A stretch of 64,000 nucleotides of DNA. It comes from Adiantum capillus-veneris. Taxonomy: Eukaryota; Streptophyta; Polypodiopsida; Polypodiales; Pteridaceae. Of this stretch, positions 58,251 through 64,000 are shown piece by piece (the stretch's first letter is position 1; every line of letters begins with the position of its first letter). Both the position numbers and the translations under genes were made by a program. Location of the stretch: assembly GCA_014529385.2 (NCBI GenBank), contig CM043960.1, positions 125,463,043-125,527,042 on the forward strand, read 5' to 3'. The notes below the pieces were generated by a model. The model ran no database searches. It saw nothing but the letters and a program-made list of their open reading frames with translations, and was not told the DNA's origin.

Positions 58251-58860
58251 CTCATTTCCCCCTCTCCATCTTGTGGTGCTCTCACTAAGGATCCACTGAT
58301 TGCTTCTTAACCAAGTGTCCATGAATCAAGATGAAGAAATAATTTTGTCTGGTGTCCAAAGGAAATCAAGATGCAGGCTATTGGATTGCCGATTTTGAGC
58401 TATTTATGCTGACAGTATTGCGGATGCCAGGTGATGAAGCAAAGCTCCAGAATCTACCTTGGTGTTGCGAGGTAAAGCAAAAGCTTGATTCGGTGGTTTA
58501 GAAGATGCACACAAGCAGAATTGGATCATATTCCGCCAGCAATTTTTACAAAGGTATCAAAAGGTGGTGTCGATTTCAAAAGCTGTTGCAAAGATTAAAG
58601 GATTGCAGGAGGACGTAAGTGCAAATTTCAATGCCTTTGTTGATAGATTTGAAGCTTATTGGGGGGATTTTGTGGCTGCTACCCAAGCAAGCAATGCGGG
58701 ATATTTTAGGCTAGAAAGGTTTCTATCTTGCTTGTATCCCTATGTTCGTGAGAGAGTGGACTATGAAGATCCAAGGACTTATGAAAAATTGTCCGAGTCG
58801 CCATAGCAAAGAGTCAAAAAATGAAGAAGAAGATGGAGGCAGGATTGTTGCATTCTACAA
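58251..58860 (+). pseudogene. Gag-like remnant between the R1 copies
   Basis: A probable start MNQDEEIILSG near 58322 leads, through stops and frameshifts, to NWIIFRQQFLQRYQK, FNAFVDRFEAYWGDFVA and, after another shift, RVAIAKSQKMKKKMEAG. It resembles the Tat-B gag remnant near 42290. It is probably a gag of a related gypsy element. Confidence 0.5.
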
Positions 58861-60792
58861 TCACGACAACCCATGGAAGTGCCAGTAGCAGTAGTGTGGA
58901 AATCAGTAGCCTGATGGAGAAATGATTGAGCATGTGCTAGAAGCAGAGAACAAAAGATCTTGTCGTGAAGTGTATGCCAAATGTGATTGTTAGCAGATCA
59001 AGCTATTGATGCTCTCTACCATTCAAGCTTTCTAGACTTGCATTTGAAGCCCTAGGTGGAAGAGTATGCCATATGGAAGCAAATAGTCAATCATTGCCCA
59101 ATGGTTTTGGAGTTATGATGTGTATGCAGAGAGCTACTCCATTCTAATGAGCTTGAAGCTCTTTGGATACCTAGAAGGCTACCAAACCTCTGATTGGAGA
59201 CCATGTCAAGAAGTTGCAATGCAAGGTTGTCGACACTTGTAATGGTGGTGCTCTTCCCAATGTGTGGAGCCTCGGAGTCGAAGGCATTTGGAGAAAGGAA
59301 TTGAGGGGTGCCAAATTGGAGCTATTTTGACATTGACTATCGAGCACAATCAAGGGCATGGGAAGTGGAGTTAAATTTAATCGTCGTGGCAACTGAAGTC
59401 ATCGGGAACGTGGGAAAGTAGGCCACACAGGGATTTGTTTTAATAAGGTAAAGCTTGAAGTTGGCTTTGGGTTTTCTTTTAAAAACAAATTCTACTGCAT
59501 GGTAAGGTTGCCAAACGGCGTGATGAGCACAGTTCTTGCATGGAAGCGAGCCCAAAAGCGGCCAGCTGGATAGAGGTTGCGGACTTGGGCGCCATACGGC
59601 AGTAGAAAAGGGGCCAGCGCTACAGTTGCATGGGAAGCAAGTCGGCCAATTGCAGAGGAGGTGACCACTAGCGATATCGCTAGTGGCCAAAGAGTGAGGG
59701 GCGGCAAGCAGTGGATGACGGCAAGTGTTGGAGCAAGAGGGCTTGGCAGTGAGCAGTTACAAGGTGGCGGGCTGGAAAACGTCAGAGGGAGAGCATGGCG
59801 GCCAGGTGGAGGGGTAGTGGATAGCAAGTCTTTCGACTGCATGAAAGAGGAGGACTTGGAAGGCCATGCACGCTACCAAGAGGAGCCTATTGTCCAAGGT
59901 CGAGACCTCCACTTGAAGAAAAGCCAAAAGATGCCCAGAGGGATAAAAAGGAGAGCCACATAGTACAAGAAAGGTCAGAGGGCTGCATGTAAAACAAAGT
60001 TGGGGGCGAGTTGCAGGGCCATCAGTTGCAGAAGGGATGCTCGAGGGTCTGTAGCATCTCAGATCGGAGCCTAGTGAGCTTGGGAAGTTTTTTGTGGCCG
60101 TAGGCAAAACCAAGAAGTGTTAAGTGCATGGGAGAAGATCAAGAGGTCTTCTCAAGGCGTGCAAACCTGCCGTTTACAGACGGCGACACCTGCAGGCTTG
60201 GAGGGCTGGTGCCCGTGAGTAGTTGGAGAGTGTCATAGGGTGGTAAAGAGGAGCTCGAGTGCATGTAGTAAAGGATTGGCCGGATGCTGCACTAGAGGAC
60301 ATCTTTGATATAAAGCCACCATTGTACACATTCATTTCAAGTTTATCGAGTGACGTGATCTCCATAGTCCTTGTTTTTTATGGGTGTGGTTTTTGTTCAC
60401 TTTTTCTCCTATGCTTACATTTGTATCGACTGTGGGTGCGGGCTATGCCACAAGGATGCAAGCTTGTAGGCCAACTTGTGGTTGCTAGTTGACAAAGGTG
60501 TGTTCTCAAATTCGGGATTGTATATATGTGAGTGTTGTGCATGCTAAAGGTTTGGCAAGGGATTGTGTCCTTGTCGATATTGAGATGCATATATGGGCAA
60601 ATATGATGCTTGAAGAGGTTGTAGATAGAATCTATAGCGATTTTCTTTGCCATTGGGTACATGCTGTTAAGGTTGGTCGGGACCAGGCACGGACAATAGT
60701 AGTTTGTAGATTGTGTATCGAGGTGTGTGTTTGCTAGGGGATAGGGGTGCTATGAAATCACTAGGCTATAGAGAGGCATTCACTGAGTGTGC
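58851..60792 (+). repeat. R1 copy b (unclassified repeat)
   Basis: It matches 44225-45930 followed by 58001-58240, without the copia insertion (uninterrupted TTTGGCAAGGG at 60551). No credible protein is encoded. The right end is cut by the Tat-B LTR at 60793, after GAGTGTGC, where copy a continues with TGATGG. Confidence 0.8.
59665..59686. repeat. Perfect 22-bp palindrome (R1 copy b)
   Basis: Arm CCACTAGCGAT followed by its exact reverse complement; compare 45042-45063. Confidence 0.95.
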
Positions 60793-63280
60793 TGGGAGAG
60801 AGAAGGAATAGGGGAACACACCTAGCAGAAACACAAAGGCCTCTCTATAGCTTGGGGTATCCACATCACCCCTATCCTCTCAAAAAACACCTTCAAAAAC
60901 ACTCTTTACACTACCAGATCACTACCTCCTATTCTTCCACTACTCACACACTCCACGAATCCACCATACAATGCACGCCTATTGCCACGGTCTGTCTCCA
61001 CCCTTACACACGCACATAGCCGCTCAATCTCCTTTACACACACAAAACACCGTCGGTCCGGGGGGGCACACACATCCACACTGCTGGCACAGAGAGGAAA
61101 CACGAAAGCACGAGAAAGAGAAGGGTGGAAGGGAAAACGACAGCAAAATGGGGCAACAGTGGCTTGATTACACTTCAAAAGGCATGTACAAAGGCTTGCA
61201 ATGCCATCACCATGGCCATTTTTCAAGAAAAGTTTACAAAGGGATTGACAAGCACACTCCTCTGCTAAAAAACTCCACTTTGCAAGCTTCAAACGGCACA
61301 AAAAAAGCCCCCAATTTAATTTAAAAACCACTTTTATAGTGGGGGGCCTTTAACTTTAGAATCTGCGCCTTAATTGGTCCATTTGGCACCTTAATTTGGA
61401 AACTTTGGAAGGATGGAGCCGCCTCATTTTCATCTACTCTCTTGCACTTGAGGGGGGGTGCACTAACGATGTCGCTAGTGCCCCTTGGTTTTTTTTTTTT
61501 TTTCATTTTTTCCCTTTTAACCTTACCCCTTTTTACCTTTGAATTTGGCCCTTTGGGCTTTTGACCCATATGCACCTCTTCTATCCCTTTGGTCAGCTTG
61601 GCTTTGCTTTGCTCTCATTTGCCCTTTGACCCATTTGCATGGTCTTGTCCTTTGGGTGGCCTTTTGCTCTGCCCGACCCGGTTATCCTCCTTGCTCACAT
61701 GGCGGCCCCTCTTGGGCGGCCTTTGAACTCTCTCTCTTTTCCTCATGTCATCGGAACTTCCCTTTGCATTTGACCTGGCTCGTGTCGTCCGACTGCTCCC
61801 TTTCTTATTCCCTATCTCTCTCTCTCTCCCCCCATCCCTTTCCATCGTATCACTAACTCCCTACTTCATGTCGGGGAGGCATTAGCAATATCGCTAATGC
61901 CCTCCTCCCTTGCCTTCAAAAAATGGGCCTTCAAGGGCCACGAGAGTGGACTCCTAACGGGTGTGCCACATCATTAGTTGGCCACCGCATCTAGCACGCC
62001 ACCTCTGCCTACTACCGCTGCCAAGCGCTCACCGCGAGCAAAATCCGCCAGCCGTGCCACCGTGCAGAGATGCAAGCGGCCCCACAGTCCAACTCCATAG
62101 CCACGAGCTCCAAGGGAGCGTCTCATTCAAGGTACACCTACAAAAGGGCACTACTCACAGCGCTTATACACTTTATAGATCCACCGACGTTGCACATGTG
62201 GGGCCTTTGCGTGCCATGTGGTAGCCTGTGGGGGGCTCGCCCCTTGGCCAAGCTTCCCAAAGTCATTGAAAAACCTCTTTGAATTGCCTTGCCTTCAAAT
62301 TGCTCTAATATCCCACCCGGTGATTGGATTTTGGAGCCGTAAAGTCCGATCGATGGAGCCGATTTGCGACTTTGAACTTCCCTGTGCTCACCGCACTCCG
62401 ACTTTCCCGAGCCTGAAATCCAAGGCGACCAAAACTTTTTAAAAAACATCTGCAACCGCTTCCCTCTCAACTGCTCCAGGCTTCCTCAGTCCGTAGCTCA
62501 GTGCTCAGGGCTCAGAAGCACAAGTCGTCAATCCCTGTTGACTCCACATGATCTGCTCTATCTGCGGAAATTGTGTTGAGGCCAAAAAACCCAGATAGCC
62601 CGATTTCCCATGCGGTTGACTTGGCCCATAACTGGCCCCCGAAAAAACTTTTGATGGCCATAACTTACTATCCAGAGCTCTGATTGGCAATCCAAGAAGA
62701 CACGCATGCTCCATAATTTGAGCTCTACATATCTCTCTGCTGACATCTACCTGGGCCATCTATCCCTAGCTGCCTTGTCCGTCGGGGATCCACAACACCT
62801 AACTTTGAACTTCAGTATCTTGCACAACGGGGCTCCGTTTGACGAGCTGTTTGGACCGGCTTCTAGAGAACATTGAACACTACATTCCAGAGCACTGACT
62901 TGGCACTTTGGGCAACTTTATCATCCTAATGGAACCATCCTTGAGCTCTTTTTGGCCTAAAAACCTCTTTAGACATACATCTCGCTACCCTTTGGCTGCC
63001 CAGGACCTTGGTACCTGCCCTAGCCTTCTGCACTGCATGTGCCTACAACCTTTGCTTGGCATGGCACACTTCCCAGCTCATACCAACTTTGGTTGCACCA
63101 TCATTGCCCAAGCCCCTCGTTAAACGTTTATGTTCGACCAAAAGTATATTTATAGAACTTTAAAACTGGTACACCAAACTGACAATCGAAAGCACTCGAA
63201 AAAATTGCGACCCTATGTACAGGCTATGTACAAAAGCTTCATCTTCTCTCGCACACCACATGCTTTAGGTGGGTTGCCCA
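60793..63280 (-). repeat. Tat-B copy 2 3' LTR
   Basis: It runs from TGGGAGAGAG to TTGCCCA (2488 bp), with TGGG/CCCA as short terminal inverted repeats. It contains two versions of the recurrent palindrome (61461-61480 imperfect; 61878-61901 with one mismatch), a poly-T run (61490-61504) and a CT-rich stretch near 61816. Confidence 0.72.
61878..61901. repeat. 24-bp near-perfect palindrome in Tat-B LTR
   Basis: Arms GGCATTAGCAAT and ATCGCTAATGCC, one mismatch. It is related to the R1 palindromes around the shared centre ATATCGCTA. Confidence 0.85.
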
Positions 63281-64000
63281 CCCCCCTTGACTACAATCTG
63301 ATGCACTTCAGGCACTAGATACCTCTCAAAATACAGCTTGAGCCGCACACCATTCACCCTGTTCCTAAGAAGCTTGCCATTTTCTCTCACCAACTGATAG
63401 GTCCCATGCAAAAAGGCCTTCTGCACTTTATACGGACCTGTCCACTTCTTCTTGAACTTCTTCTGGAATGTGAAATGCAGGTAACTCTCGTACTTCATGA
63501 CTAGGTCTCCTTCTTCTATCTTTTTGTCTGGCAAATGCTGATTGAACTTGGCAACCCGCTTCTCTCTCTGCTTCACATAAAAGTCAGCTAGTGCCTCTCT
63601 GTCCATCTGCAAATCCTCCAAACTAGTTATTCAATCCTGTAGAACTCCTTGTTGAGTGGCATTGACACGCCACATACCTTTCAAAGCACCCAACTGTGCA
63701 TGCACCGGCAATATAGCCTCCTTACCATAACTAGCTCAAATGGAGTGAAATTTGTAGCTACTTTTTAGGACGTCCTATATACCCATAGACACTTCTCTAG
63801 ATTTGTTTCCTACTCAATCTCCTGCTTATACACGTACTTTGTTAACATTTTGACGATTTTCCCATTAGCACTTTCAAGTAGACCATTGCCTTGGGGGTGA
63901 TAGGGTGAGGAAAACCGATGTTGAATCTTTAGATTTTTGACTAATGCACTCATGATCTTGCTTCTAAACCCCTGACCCCTATCAAAAACTAGCACCCATG
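63265..64000 (-). pseudogene. Tat-B copy 2 integrase, C-terminal half
   Basis: From the window edge: VFDRGQGFRSKIM (second Asp), SSPYHPQGNGLLES (third acid) and KMLTKYVYK, then after frame changes near 63650-63810 a well-kept C-terminal domain: DREALADFYVKQREKRV, YESYLHFTFQKKFKKKW, GPYKVQKAFLHGTYQL, NRVNGVRLKLYFERY. It ends at 63265, slightly inside the LTR, past a purine run (GTCAAGGGGGG, 63281-63291) that serves as the PPT. The zinc region lies outside. Confidence 0.82.

Larger units (their letters stand above)
60793..64000 (-). mobile_element. Tat-B copy 2, 3' end (continues beyond the window)
   Basis: 3' LTR, PPT and integrase on the minus strand. LTR and integrase match the decayed copy at 33490-36130. 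The left LTR edge is confirmed by comparison with the unoccupied site in R1 copy a. Confidence 0.8.

Noticed and set aside
60971-61324. 117-codon + strand ORF in the Tat-B LTR
   Set aside because: Low-complexity LTR sequence, not conserved in the related LTR pieces at 30565 and 42661.

Overview
This is a stretch of plant nuclear heterochromatin, built almost entirely of nested and broken transposable elements. I see no intact host gene, no rRNA or tRNA gene, and nothing bacterial or organellar. The evidence for a plant is the mix of Ty3/gypsy elements (chromoviruses with a C-terminal chromodomain, and Tat-like elements, one with a second archaeal-type RNase H), a Ty1/copia element primed by initiator tRNA-Met, L1-like LINEs and a CACTA (Tnp2) transposon. 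From memory, the polymerase and integrase style of the largest element resembles those of non-seed plants (moss, lycophyte, fern) more than flowering plants. That is an inference only.

Layout. 1-21350: a very large Tat-like Ty3/gypsy element (called E1 here) on the + strand, with its 5' end outside the window. Its pol frame runs protease, RT, RNase H, a duplicated zinc module, integrase and a second protease-like domain. A long spacer with palindromic repeats follows, then a large unidentified ORF, a polypurine tract and an LTR. E1 is split at its RNase H/integrase junction by a complete chromovirus (gypsy-A copy 1, 3299-12167, minus strand) with LTRs of 1597 and 1604 bp and an exact 5-bp target duplication, ACGGG. 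E1 itself sits inside the gag of gypsy-A copy 2 (21351-24399), which in turn interrupts a LINE (24400-27088). The order of events is therefore readable: LINE, then gypsy-A copy 2, then E1, then gypsy-A copy 1.

27089-33490: CACTA transposase remains with the two halves in opposite orientation, fragments of two different DEAD-box RNA helicase genes, an LTR fragment and a hairpin cluster. 33490-43060: a second Tat-type element (Tat-B) on the minus strand, its RT core deleted, split by a truncated gypsy-A copy 3. 43061-60792: an unclassified repeat (R1) in two copies. The first is split by a block holding a scrap of copia LTR, the 3' end of an E1-like element, a second chromovirus 3' end, unidentified sequence, a LINE endonuclease with an in-frame duplication, and a nearly intact copia element. 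60793-64000: the 3' LTR and integrase end of another Tat-B element.

Function. Nothing here looks autonomous, although the copia pol and the E1 integrase keep all the catalytic residues I can check. The most novel material is in E1 (second protease domain, unidentified post-pol ORF shared with a second copy at 46021, duplicated polypurine tract, palindrome-headed repeats), in the copia junctions, which record a rearrangement, and in a palindrome that recurs in different repeat families.
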